A stretch of 64,000 nt of DNA, taken from assembly GCA_016787265.1 (NCBI GenBank), contig JAEUVF010000008.1, positions 124,001-188,000 on the forward strand. The letters run 5' to 3'. The notes beneath the pieces were generated by a model. That model ran no database searches. It was not told where the DNA came from and worked only from the letters and a program-made list of their open reading frames with translations. Position 1 is the stretch's first letter. Each line of letters begins with the position of its first letter. This document shows, one piece after another, positions 8,609-16,209 of the stretch. This stretch comes from Flavipsychrobacter sp. Lineage in GTDB: Bacteria; Bacteroidota; Bacteroidia; Chitinophagales; Chitinophagaceae. Position numbers and translations under genes: made by a program.

Positions 8609-10447
8609 TTAGGTTTGCTGCACTTTATTCAATAACATTTCCACTTCAGCTAATATTGCGGAAGAATCTGCAACCGCAAGGCCGGGCGCATACAAGGCCC
8701 ACTCACATCGATTCCAGATGGTTTCAAATGCTGCCAGGTCAGCATCGCTCCATCTCCTTGCTTTCAAAATCGGAATTACTGTTTCTTTCTTTCTTTCAGA
8801 GGGGGTAAGTTCAAACCTGTCAGCTATGCAGTTCCAGATACTGTTTTCAAGTTCTTTGAAAAAAAGTACAGGTTCCCCTTTTGCTGCTGCCCATCTGGCA
8901 GGTGAGAGATAATCCGCTACTGTTCTTTGTACTGGCTCAGGCTTAACAGCTTCCGGTTCGGAGGGAGCCTGACTTTCAATAGCCTGAACTGTTTTTTTTC
9001 TTGACAGAATAAGCCAGGTCATGGCACCAAAGAGCAAAAGTCCGATGGCGATGATCGCCAGTTTGCCGGGAGATAAAACAGGTTCTGTATGTTTTTGAGT
9101 AGCGGGTTCTGCAGGTTTTCGGCTAAGGGAGGGTGTTACTGTCAGATTAATGCTGTCTGTCCTGAGTGTTTTATAAGCTTTTGCAGCCGGATCGAAATAA
9201 CTGAATTCAATCCCGGGTATTTGGAAAGTGCCGGGCGTTGAACTTGTAATGGTATAGGTAATGTTTTTTTTACCCTCCATTGGGCTGATGGTTTTATTCA
9301 GTTCTTCTGTGATTTGCGGATCAAAGCTGGTGATGCTGTCTGGTAATAGCCAGTCGGGAGCATTGATGAGCGGAAGGTTGCCACTTCCTTCAATTTCCAG
9401 GATATAAGTCAGGTTTTCGCCAGCAGCCATTTTGCTGGTGGAAGCTGTTCCCTTGATGTTGAACTTTCCGACAGCACCTGAGAAACTGCCGGGGGCTCCA
9501 TCTGGCAGTGGTAATATGGTTATGGTACGGGGCGGACTTGCAATAGTGATCCGGTGTTCTTCCCAGCTTCCGGATGCATCACCCATCATATCATCAATCA
9601 GTCGCTGTAAAGAGCTTCTATTGGTTGGTCCGGCTGTATGGTCGGTCCTGAGAAAACGCACATTGTTTTCAAGTTCCACCGGTTCCAGTTCAAATTTTCC
9701 CTCCTGCAAAGGAAATAATTGAGTTTTACGAATGATATGAGACTGGTATTCCTTGCCATCCCGTTCTTCAATGGTTGGTCCTGCACCATCTGGCTCCACC
9801 ATATCATAAACACTGAATCCGTTCATGGAAGGGCGTTTGCTAACTCTTGAATCAGATCGGAGCCGGGTCAGTAACTTATATGTTGAAACAATTGGCTCGC
9901 CAACATAAGCGGTTGTTTTATCGAGATCCAAAACCACCAGGAGTCCTTTTTTTATTTTCTCGGCGGGTGTTTCCCCAGGTTGCAAAATATAATCCTCCTG
10001 AATCTGGCGCCGGTAAGCGCTGATACCCGGATCAATCGGATAGGGATTGGCGGGAGTTGCCTTGGCATCTCCAACATCGATCCTTAACTGGTTAGATTTC
10101 ATCCGCTTCCCATTGATGAGCGCACTGGCTCCCTGGATCATTAATTTTCCGGTGCGCTTTGGGCGTAGAATGAATGTCATTGCCAGGTACCTGGAAATTT
10201 CACCATTAACGAGGCTCATCCCACTTGTTTCAATGGGGCCCTGTAAAACATTGAAATCAGTAAACGGAGGTGCCTGAAAAGCTTCAATCTGACTGGCGTT
10301 TTCGGCAATGAACTGTACCTGCAAAATATCGGTTAGCCCGATGGATTGTTTATCTGCAAGTGTAGTAAAATTGACCTGGGCTGTTGAAATAAAGGGCAAC
10401 ACCAAGATCAGCCAAACCGGGAAAATAATATAAAAACGAACCTGCAT
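8609..10447 (-). CDS. batD: BatD-family aerotolerance-operon protein
   Basis: A large periplasmic protein anchored in the inner membrane, 612 residues. It has a signal peptide ending around STAQ, several Ig-like beta domains, and a transmembrane helix near residues 458-478 (KLAIIAIGLLLFGAMTWLIL), then a cytoplasmic helical tail. The start resembles other BatD proteins: ADKQSIGLTDILQVQFIAEN, then FNVLQGP. In Bacteroidota BatD is normally encoded with MoxR and the VWA proteins BatA/BatB. Here it stands without them, next to an SDR gene on the same strand 11 bases upstream. The molecular role of Bat proteins remains uncertain. Confidence 0.85.
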   Translation of the reverse strand: MQVRFYIIFPVWLILVLPFISTAQVNFTTLADKQSIGLTDILQVQFIAENASQIEAFQAPPFTDFNVLQGPIETSGMSLVNGEISRYLAMTFILRPKRTGKLMIQGASALINGKRMKSNQLRIDVGDAKATPANPYPIDPGISAYRRQIQEDYILQPGETPAEKIKKGLLVVLDLDKTTAYVGEPIVSTYKLLTRLRSDSRVSKRPSMNGFSVYDMVEPDGAGPTIEERDGKEYQSHIIRKTQLFPLQEGKFELEPVELENNVRFLRTDHTAGPTNRSSLQRLIDDMMGDASGSWEEHRITIASPPRTITILPLPDGAPGSFSGAVGKFNIKGTASTSKMAAGENLTYILEIEGSGNLPLINAPDWLLPDSITSFDPQITEELNKTISPMEGKKNITYTITSSTPGTFQIPGIEFSYFDPAAKAYKTLRTDSINLTVTPSLSRKPAEPATQKHTEPVLSPGKLAIIAIGLLLFGAMTWLILSRKKTVQAIESQAPSEPEAVKPEPVQRTVADYLSPARWAAAKGEPVLFFKELENSIWNCIADRFELTPSERKKETVIPILKARRWSDADLAAFETIWNRCEWALYAPGLAVADSSAILAEVEMLLNKVQQT

Positions 10448-10458
10448 GCAATTACAAA

Positions 10459-11157
10459 TTACAAATCACCTAATTGAGGGCGAAGAATAATGTCTTCAAC
10501 GCATGCCTGGATGGATAAGCGGCTGGATGCAACGATCATGAGGGCAATATCCCTGGCTTCCATTATGCGATTCGGGTCAACGCCTGAGCCTGACCAGCTG
10601 TCTGTATATGCAGCTCCAGGTAAAACAGCTGTTACCTTTATTCCATGGGGCTTCATTTCCTCCCTGAGGTTTTTGCTAAATCCGAGCAGTGCAAATTTGC
10701 TGATGCTATAGGCTCCTCCGTTTGCATAGGCGGCAATTGAAGCGATGGAACAGATATTAAAAATATGTCCGGATTTTCTGGCCATCATGCCTGGTAAAAA
10801 ATGGCGCGTAAGGTGATAAGCTGATAAAAGATTTACAGAAAGAGATGTTTCAAGTGCCCCTTCTTCTTCATTGTAGATGCTTCCCGGTATAAAAAGTCCG
10901 GCATTGTTGATTAATATATCAGGAACACCGTGCGATAATACCCATTCAGCATAAGCCTTCACTTCTTCCCGCCTGGAAAGATCAGTTGGACGTGCTTTGA
11001 ATTCACTGGTTGGAAACCTGGCCTGGAGGTCTTTCAGCGTTTCGTATAACTGGAAATCATTCCGGCTGCATAAAAAAAACTGGTGAGCGTCTGCAGCAAA
11101 TTCCTCGGCTATCGCTTTCCCGATTCCCTTACTGGATCCCGTTATCACAATAATCAT
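10459..11157 (-). CDS. Short-chain dehydrogenase/reductase (classical SDR)
   Basis: Classical SDR of 232 residues. The cofactor motif TGSSKGIG is at 6-13, NNAG at 84-87, the active-site serine is near 137-140, and Tyr150-x3-Lys154 lies in AYSISKFAL. It resembles 3-ketoacyl-ACP reductase-like and sepiapterin-reductase-like SDRs that act on small ketones. The substrate is not determinable. The gene may be co-transcribed with batD, which starts 11 bases after its stop, although no functional link is obvious. Confidence 0.88.
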   Translation of the reverse strand: MIIVITGSSKGIGKAIAEEFAADAHQFFLCSRNDFQLYETLKDLQARFPTSEFKARPTDLSRREEVKAYAEWVLSHGVPDILINNAGLFIPGSIYNEEEGALETSLSVNLLSAYHLTRHFLPGMMARKSGHIFNICSIASIAAYANGGAYSISKFALLGFSKNLREEMKPHGIKVTAVLPGAAYTDSWSGSGVDPNRIMEARDIALMIVASSRLSIQACVEDIILRPQLGDL

Positions 11158-11175
11158 GCGTAAATGTACGCCATC

Positions 11176-12096
11176 TTATGCAGTTGCCTTAACGGGTTTT
11201 CTTTTGGAATTGCTAAATCTCCGGATAAAGAAAAAAGTACCGATCATCAACAGGGATCCTGCTGCTATGGGTTTGGGGATGTCAAACAAGGTACTCTTTT
11301 GCTGCTTCCCGGAAATCAATTCGGAAAGCTTCCAGTTATTATTAGAAGAAGACTGTTCTGCATGATCGGAATAACGGAATCCTTCCAAAAATTCACTTTG
11401 TGACAGGAAGAAAGGTAATACCTTTTTGATAGCCGGCAATTGATCCATTGTGCCTACTGCGTTAATCTTAAGTACTCCATTTTTACCCAGGAGCCGGAGA
11501 TTATAATTCACAAGGGACTCATTGCTTCCATTCACTTTGAGTTCGGTAGCCCAGTAAAGCGCTTTTTTATATTCATCAAAATAAGGTACCATTACCCAAT
11601 TTTCCACCTGTAAAGAATTGAACCCGAGTTCCAGTCTTTTTTCATTAGCCTTCTGTAACTGATCCCGGATGTCATTCAGTAAATCAAGATGATTAAATTC
11701 TTTATCTGTTTCAGTTGAAACATAACCAATCGGAGCATAACTGATTACAAAACTGTAATCACTGTTAATATTGGAGGGCGCAAAGTCGGATCGAACGATC
11801 ATTCCCAGTACCTCTTCATCCGGAATATTACCCCAGATATTTTCCAGAATATACCTGGCCTGATCTGGTTCAATAAAATAGTACCCATCCGGAACTTTCA
11901 TGCGAATCGACTGATCCGTAAATCGCAGTTTACCTGAATGAAATTTCAAAACCTGATTAAGGGAGTCAGCCTGTTTTTTAAAAATCGCCTGAATTTGATT
12001 GGGTTCAGTGGGTGCCAGCTGAACACTATCAATCGGTGCAGAATAGGCAGATAAAGAAGCAATCAGAGCGCTGCCTGCGAGTAGAATTTTGGTCAT
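11176..12096 (-). CDS. DUF2167-family membrane protein
   Basis: About 306 residues with a signal peptide (MTKILLAGSALIASLSAYSA) and a C-terminal transmembrane helix (SLLMIGTFFFIRRF). The body follows the DUF2167 pattern: VPDGYYFIEPDQARYIL, then WGNIPDEEVLGMIV, then YAPIGYV near a DLL segment. The chosen ATG at 12096 starts a clean signal peptide; an upstream in-frame start at 12132 would add 12 residues that look non-coding. The family is uncharacterised. Its anchoring suggests an envelope role. Divergent from the nucleotidase gene. Confidence 0.8.
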   Translation of the reverse strand: MTKILLAGSALIASLSAYSAPIDSVQLAPTEPNQIQAIFKKQADSLNQVLKFHSGKLRFTDQSIRMKVPDGYYFIEPDQARYILENIWGNIPDEEVLGMIVRSDFAPSNINSDYSFVISYAPIGYVSTETDKEFNHLDLLNDIRDQLQKANEKRLELGFNSLQVENWVMVPYFDEYKKALYWATELKVNGSNESLVNYNLRLLGKNGVLKINAVGTMDQLPAIKKVLPFFLSQSEFLEGFRYSDHAEQSSSNNNWKLSELISGKQQKSTLFDIPKPIAAGSLLMIGTFFFIRRFSNSKRKPVKATA

Positions 12097-12158
12097 AGGG
12101 ATCAGAATATTTAGGGTGCTACGGACAGCCAAGATAGTAATTCTATAGAATCATGCAA

Positions 12159-12166
12159 TACCTTTG
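12159..12166 (+). promoter_or_regulatory. -7 promoter element deciding the nucleotidase start
   Basis: TACCTTTG, an exact match to the Bacteroidota -7 consensus. It lies ten bases before the ATG at 12177. Another in-frame ATG at 12153 would lie upstream of the transcription start, which supports 12177 and implies a very short leader. Confidence 0.5.
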
Positions 12167-12176
12167 TCAGTCATAT

Positions 12177-12875
12177 ATGAAGCATTATTCACATTTATTC
12201 TTCGATTTGGATCATACGCTGTGGGATTTTGAAGAAAACGCGAAAAAAACCCTGGAACATCTTTATAAAGAGATGGATTTATCGACAAAAGGGATAAGTG
12301 ATTTTACTTATTTCCATAAACAGTATTGTGCGCACAATGACCGATTATGGGAACGTTATCGTAAAGGTTTTATAAAAGTGGATGAACTTCGCTGGAAGCG
12401 AATGTGGCATACCTTCCTGGATTTTAAAATCGGGGATGAACAGTTGGCAAAAAAGTTAAGTAATGCATTCCTCGCTCATCTCCCACACCGGAATATTTTG
12501 TTTCCGCATGCAACTGAATTGCTGACCTATCTTCGCGACAAAGGTTACTCCTTACACCTGATTACCAATGGATTTGAAGAGGTTCAGCATGCAAAATTGA
12601 AAAATGCAGGGATTGATCATTTTTTTGGAGAGGTTATCACCTCTGAAGGTAGCAATAGTCTGAAACCCAATAAGGAAATTTTTGAATTTGCATTCAGGAA
12701 AACCGGCGCAGTACCGAATAGCAGTATCATGATCGGTGATCACCTGGAAGCGGATATTCTGGGTGCAAAAAATGCAGGAATGGACCAGGTTTTTGTGAAC
12801 CATATCCGTGAAACGGCAAGTTTTGCACCAACTTTTACAGTATATAATTTAAAGGAAATAATGGAGATATTTTAA
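12177..12875 (+). CDS. YjjG-family noncanonical pyrimidine nucleotidase (HAD)
   Basis: HAD-superfamily phosphatase of 232 residues, predicted to remove phosphate from noncanonical pyrimidine nucleotides in a house-cleaning role. Motif I is FFDLDHTLWDFEENA with nucleophile Asp10 and Asp12. Motif II is LHLITNGFEEVQ. Motif III is the Lys in LKPNKEIF, and motif IV is MIGDHLEADILGA. The WDFEENAKKTL stretch after motif I is typical of YjjG. The start is fixed by the -7 element just upstream. Confidence 0.9.
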   Translation: MKHYSHLFFDLDHTLWDFEENAKKTLEHLYKEMDLSTKGISDFTYFHKQYCAHNDRLWERYRKGFIKVDELRWKRMWHTFLDFKIGDEQLAKKLSNAFLAHLPHRNILFPHATELLTYLRDKGYSLHLITNGFEEVQHAKLKNAGIDHFFGEVITSEGSNSLKPNKEIFEFAFRKTGAVPNSSIMIGDHLEADILGAKNAGMDQVFVNHIRETASFAPTFTVYNLKEIMEIF

Positions 12876-12879
12876 GGGG

Positions 12880-12960
12880 GAATGGAAGATGGAGGAAAGG
12901 AAGAAGGAATGGAAATCTATTCTTTCACCTTTCACTTTTCATCTTTCACTTCTTCAGAGT
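12880..12960 (+). repeat. Low-complexity intergenic repeat: GGAATGGAAG-type and TTTCAC-type units
   Basis: The gap between two convergent genes holds GGAATGGAAGATGGAGG and GGAATGGAAA on the left, then four TTTCAC units (TTTCACCTTTCACTTTTC and more) that run up to the stop of the decarboxylase gene. Related units occur at 21160, 37833 and 57960. Confidence 0.6.
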
Positions 12961-13608
12961 CGCCAACACATCCACCCCACCTTTCACCGCCTGGTTCAGT
13001 TGTACATTTACCTCGGTACCAACCGGAAGCAGCACATCTACCCGGCTACCGAATTTGATAAAACCGAGTTCCTCATTCTGCTTCACTTTCATGCCGGTTT
13101 TCAGGTAATTGACAATTCTTTTGGCAAGCGCACCTGCGATTTGCTTCACCAGGATTTCTGTGTTGCCGGTTTTTAAAACCACACTGTGACGTTCGTTTTC
13201 AGTTGATGATTTGGGATGCCAGGCTACGAGGTACTTGCCTTTGTGGTATTTACTGTAAACAACTTCGCCGGATATCGGGTTGCGGTTGACATGCACATTC
13301 GCCGGACTCATAAAAATACTTACCTGCAACCGTTTGTCGTGAAAATATTCTTCGTCAAACACTTCTTCAATAACTACTACTTTTCCATCCGCGGGACAAA
13401 TTATTTTATCCTCACCAAACGTATGTGTTCTGTTAGGAAGCCGGAAAAAGGAGATGATAAACAGCAGAAGGCCAAGCAATACAACAAAAATGATCCAACT
13501 GATCAGGGGTGCGGATGCACTGATAAAAAAGAATGACAGCAGGTTGAGTATAACAAAAATCAGAGTAGCAATCGCGATAGACTTATAGCCTTCTTTGTGA
13601 ATAGTCAT
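12946..13608 (-). CDS. psd: Phosphatidylserine decarboxylase proenzyme-like protein
   Basis: Converts phosphatidylserine to phosphatidylethanolamine at the inner membrane. Of 220 residues, two closely spaced N-terminal membrane segments (about 10-30 and 36-54) precede the catalytic domain. This has CPADGKVVVIEEV, FMSPANVHVNR and the self-cleavage site GFIKFGSRVDV. Cleavage between Gly187 and Ser188 would give the pyruvoyl group. The short length is that of the Psd-related family (about 215 residues) found in Bacteroidota and archaea. The pssA gene that often follows is not here. Confidence 0.9.
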   Translation of the reverse strand: MTIHKEGYKSIAIATLIFVILNLLSFFFISASAPLISWIIFVVLLGLLLFIISFFRLPNRTHTFGEDKIICPADGKVVVIEEVFDEEYFHDKRLQVSIFMSPANVHVNRNPISGEVVYSKYHKGKYLVAWHPKSSTENERHSVVLKTGNTEILVKQIAGALAKRIVNYLKTGMKVKQNEELGFIKFGSRVDVLLPVGTEVNVQLNQAVKGGVDVLATLKK

Positions 13609-13671
13609 GTTGGTCGATTAAACCGTAAAATTAGGCATAACGCTAAAGAGTCCAATTATTATCTTGCAGCC

Positions 13672-14811
13672 ATGAGTGAAATGCAACATTTAACGGATTT
13701 TGTTTTGCCGGTTTCATTGGCTGCAATTAGTGAAGACCAGGGATTCCGTGCAGGTCAGATGGGTAAACAGATATTGGTATATGAAGAAGATGCTTTTCCG
13801 GAATTGGACACTGTTGACCTGGTATTAGTGGGTTGCGGGGAGCAAAGAGGCCTGGGAATGGGGCGCCCCTTTTGTAAGGGGACAGATCAGATTAGGAAAA
13901 TATTTTATAGAAGTTTTTACTGGCACACGGAGATCAGGATTGCCGATATTGGTAATATTAAGCCGGGTGCATCTCTCAGTGATACCTATGCAGCCCTGAA
14001 TCTTGTTATCCGTGAACTGACGGATGCTGGTAAACGGGTATTGATTATTGGCGGTTCCCATGATTTAACGCTGGCACAATATCATTCTTATGCAAGCAGG
14101 CAGCAGCTCATTGAAGCGGTTTGTATCGATGCAAAAATTGATCTGGATATGGAAGCCTTACCGCAGGCAGATCATTTCCTGATGGAGATGCTGACCGGCG
14201 AGCCGAATTTTATGAAACATTACAGTCACCTGGCTTTCCAGAGTTATTTTGTGCATCCCTATATGCTGGAAAACATGGATAAACTCCGGTTTGATTGTTT
14301 CAGGGTTGGTACTGTGAAAGAGCAGATTGACGAAATGGAGCCGGTGATCCGGAACTGTCGTATGGTGAGTTTTGATTTATCTGCAATGGCACACGCTTAT
14401 GCACCTGGATCTGCTATATCTCCAAATGGGTTAAATGGAGAAGAAGCCTGTGTGCTGGCCAGGTATGCAGGAATGAGCCCGGTCGTGAACAGTTTTGGCA
14501 TTTACGGATTTCAACCGGCAAAAGACCCCGAAGAGTTAACGGCGCAACAGGTCAGCCAGATGATCTGGTATTATATTGATGGCATCAACAAAGGGAAAAC
14601 TGAAGCAGCCCTGAAAGAAAGGGATTCTTTTTATGAATACAATACCGCTTTTGCAGAAGTGGAAACCCTGTTCCTGCAAAGTAAACGAACAGGCCGCTGG
14701 TGGATGCAATTGCCGGATACACGCTTCATCGCATGTTCTTACAAGGATTACCTGATTGCAAGTAATAATGATATCCCCGAACGCTGGTTACGTGCACAGG
14801 AAAGAAACTGA
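13672..14811 (+). CDS. Ureohydrolase-fold protein (formimidoylglutamase-like) with degenerate metal site
   Basis: Arginase/agmatinase/formimidoylglutamase fold, about 379 residues. The four metal-ligand motifs can be located, but two are altered. GGSHDLT keeps the His (His130). The usual DAHxD reads DAKIDLD, with Lys in place of the His. The usual DxDxxDPxxAPG reads FDLSAMAHAYAPG, losing two of three Asp. A Mn2 centre of the standard kind is therefore unlikely. Bacteroidota carry a family of such proteins, generally annotated formimidoylglutamase. The start at 13672 avoids a 25-residue upstream extension that overlaps the divergent psd start. The role is unknown; no hut or arginine genes are nearby. 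Confidence 0.75.
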   Translation: MSEMQHLTDFVLPVSLAAISEDQGFRAGQMGKQILVYEEDAFPELDTVDLVLVGCGEQRGLGMGRPFCKGTDQIRKIFYRSFYWHTEIRIADIGNIKPGASLSDTYAALNLVIRELTDAGKRVLIIGGSHDLTLAQYHSYASRQQLIEAVCIDAKIDLDMEALPQADHFLMEMLTGEPNFMKHYSHLAFQSYFVHPYMLENMDKLRFDCFRVGTVKEQIDEMEPVIRNCRMVSFDLSAMAHAYAPGSAISPNGLNGEEACVLARYAGMSPVVNSFGIYGFQPAKDPEELTAQQVSQMIWYYIDGINKGKTEAALKERDSFYEYNTAFAEVETLFLQSKRTGRWWMQLPDTRFIACSYKDYLIASNNDIPERWLRAQERN

Positions 14812-14832
14812 GTTTTTTAGTTATTTTTAAAA

Positions 14833-16173
14833 ATGCGCTTATACACACATGTTATTTTTCCGGCTTTGCTGGTGCTTGTTCTGACGGCTTGTTCGGTATC
14901 CAAAAAACTGGATCAGTCTGCACAAAATCTTATCCTGAAAGAAGAAGGCTTGAAACAGGCGCATGTGGGTATTAGTATTTATGATCCGCAAAAAGCAAGT
15001 TATTTATACAACTATCAGGGAGACAAATACTTTATTCCTGCAAGCAATGCAAAATTGTTCACCATGTATGCAGGGATGCGTTACCTGGATGATTCTCTGC
15101 CTGGCATTCGATATGCTGAAACGTTGGACAGCATCTATCTGCTGCCAACTGGCGATCCAAGTTTATTGCATCCGGATTTTCCTGTTCAACCGGTTATCGA
15201 CTGGTTGAAATCCAGTCAGAAAGAACTGGTCATTCAACAGGAAAACTGGCGGGAGAAAGAACTGGGTTATGGATGGTCCTGGGACGATTACAACAGTTCC
15301 TATATGGCGGAGCGGAGTCCGCTTCCAGTGTACGGGAACACCATCCGATGGACTCAGGTATTGGAAAAAACAGAGTCGGAAGACGGACAATTGGTAAATG
15401 AAGCCTTTGTTTATTCCGAGCCCGAAGTTTCCTGGAAGGTGAGTTTTAATCCGGCTAAAACCTCCAGTTTTTCGGTTATCCGGGACCGATATTCCAACCA
15501 GTTCACTATCTCGGAAGGGAAAGAGATTTTGAAAACACTGGAAACTCCGTTTGTAACAAATGGTCTTTTTTCCGCGCTTGATTTATTAAGAGATACAGTA
15601 GGTCGTTCAATTTTGATGGTTCCAGGCGAAAGTACCAGAAAGGCTGACCAGGTTTTGTATTCGCAGGCAACTGACACCCTGTTAAAACTGATGATGCTCC
15701 GAAGCGATAATTTTTATGCCGAACAGGTTTTGCTGATGGCTTCCCAACAGGTGTTTGGCTGGATGAATACCCGAAAGATGATTGATACAATTTTAAAAGC
15801 CGATCTCAAGGCTTTGCCTCATGCACCAAATTGGGTCGATGGATCCGGTTTGAGTCGCTATAATTTATTCACGCCGGTTGATATGGTATGGTTACTTGAA
15901 AAAATGGAGCGTGAGTTTGGGCGCAATAGAGTAGATGCCATACTTGCATCCGGCGGAAAAGGAACCTTATCGAATTACTATGCTGATTTAGGGGAATCCA
16001 TAAAAGCGAAGACCGGAACATTAAGCGGACAGGTTGCATTGAGTGGTTATCTCACTACCAAAAAAGGGAGGCGATTGATCTTTTCGGTTTTGGTAAACAA
16101 TCACCAGACCAGTGCAGTAAAAGTCAGAAGGTCCGTGGAAGCATACCTGCAAAAAGTCTGGGAGCGGTATTAA
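14833..16173 (+). CDS. dacB: PBP4-type D-alanyl-D-alanine carboxypeptidase/endopeptidase, lipoprotein
   Basis: Peptidase S13 enzyme that trims or cuts peptidoglycan peptides, 446 residues. The signal peptide ends in a lipobox, LTAC, with Cys20, so the enzyme is probably lipid-anchored in the periplasm. Active-site motifs are complete: Ser71-x2-Lys74 (SNAK), Ser291-Asp-Asn293 (SDN) and Lys393-Thr-Gly395 (KTG). DGSGLSRYN near 336 is also typical of the family. The insert between SxxK and SxN is of PBP4 type. It lies 21 bases after the ureohydrolase-like gene, and mutL follows 36 bases after it with its own promoter. Confidence 0.92.
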   Translation: MRLYTHVIFPALLVLVLTACSVSKKLDQSAQNLILKEEGLKQAHVGISIYDPQKASYLYNYQGDKYFIPASNAKLFTMYAGMRYLDDSLPGIRYAETLDSIYLLPTGDPSLLHPDFPVQPVIDWLKSSQKELVIQQENWREKELGYGWSWDDYNSSYMAERSPLPVYGNTIRWTQVLEKTESEDGQLVNEAFVYSEPEVSWKVSFNPAKTSSFSVIRDRYSNQFTISEGKEILKTLETPFVTNGLFSALDLLRDTVGRSILMVPGESTRKADQVLYSQATDTLLKLMMLRSDNFYAEQVLLMASQQVFGWMNTRKMIDTILKADLKALPHAPNWVDGSGLSRYNLFTPVDMVWLLEKMEREFGRNRVDAILASGGKGTLSNYYADLGESIKAKTGTLSGQVALSGYLTTKKGRRLIFSVLVNNHQTSAVKVRRSVEAYLQKVWERY

Positions 16174-16183
16174 AGGCAGGTGT

Positions 16184-16191
16184 TATCTTTG
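16184..16191 (+). promoter_or_regulatory. -7 promoter element for mutL
   Basis: TATCTTTG matches the TAnnTTTG consensus exactly. It lies 18 bases before the TTG start of mutL and just after the dacB stop. There is no clear TTG at -33. Confidence 0.45.
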
Positions 16192-16209
16192 CCGAAAGGA
16201 GTGTGAACA

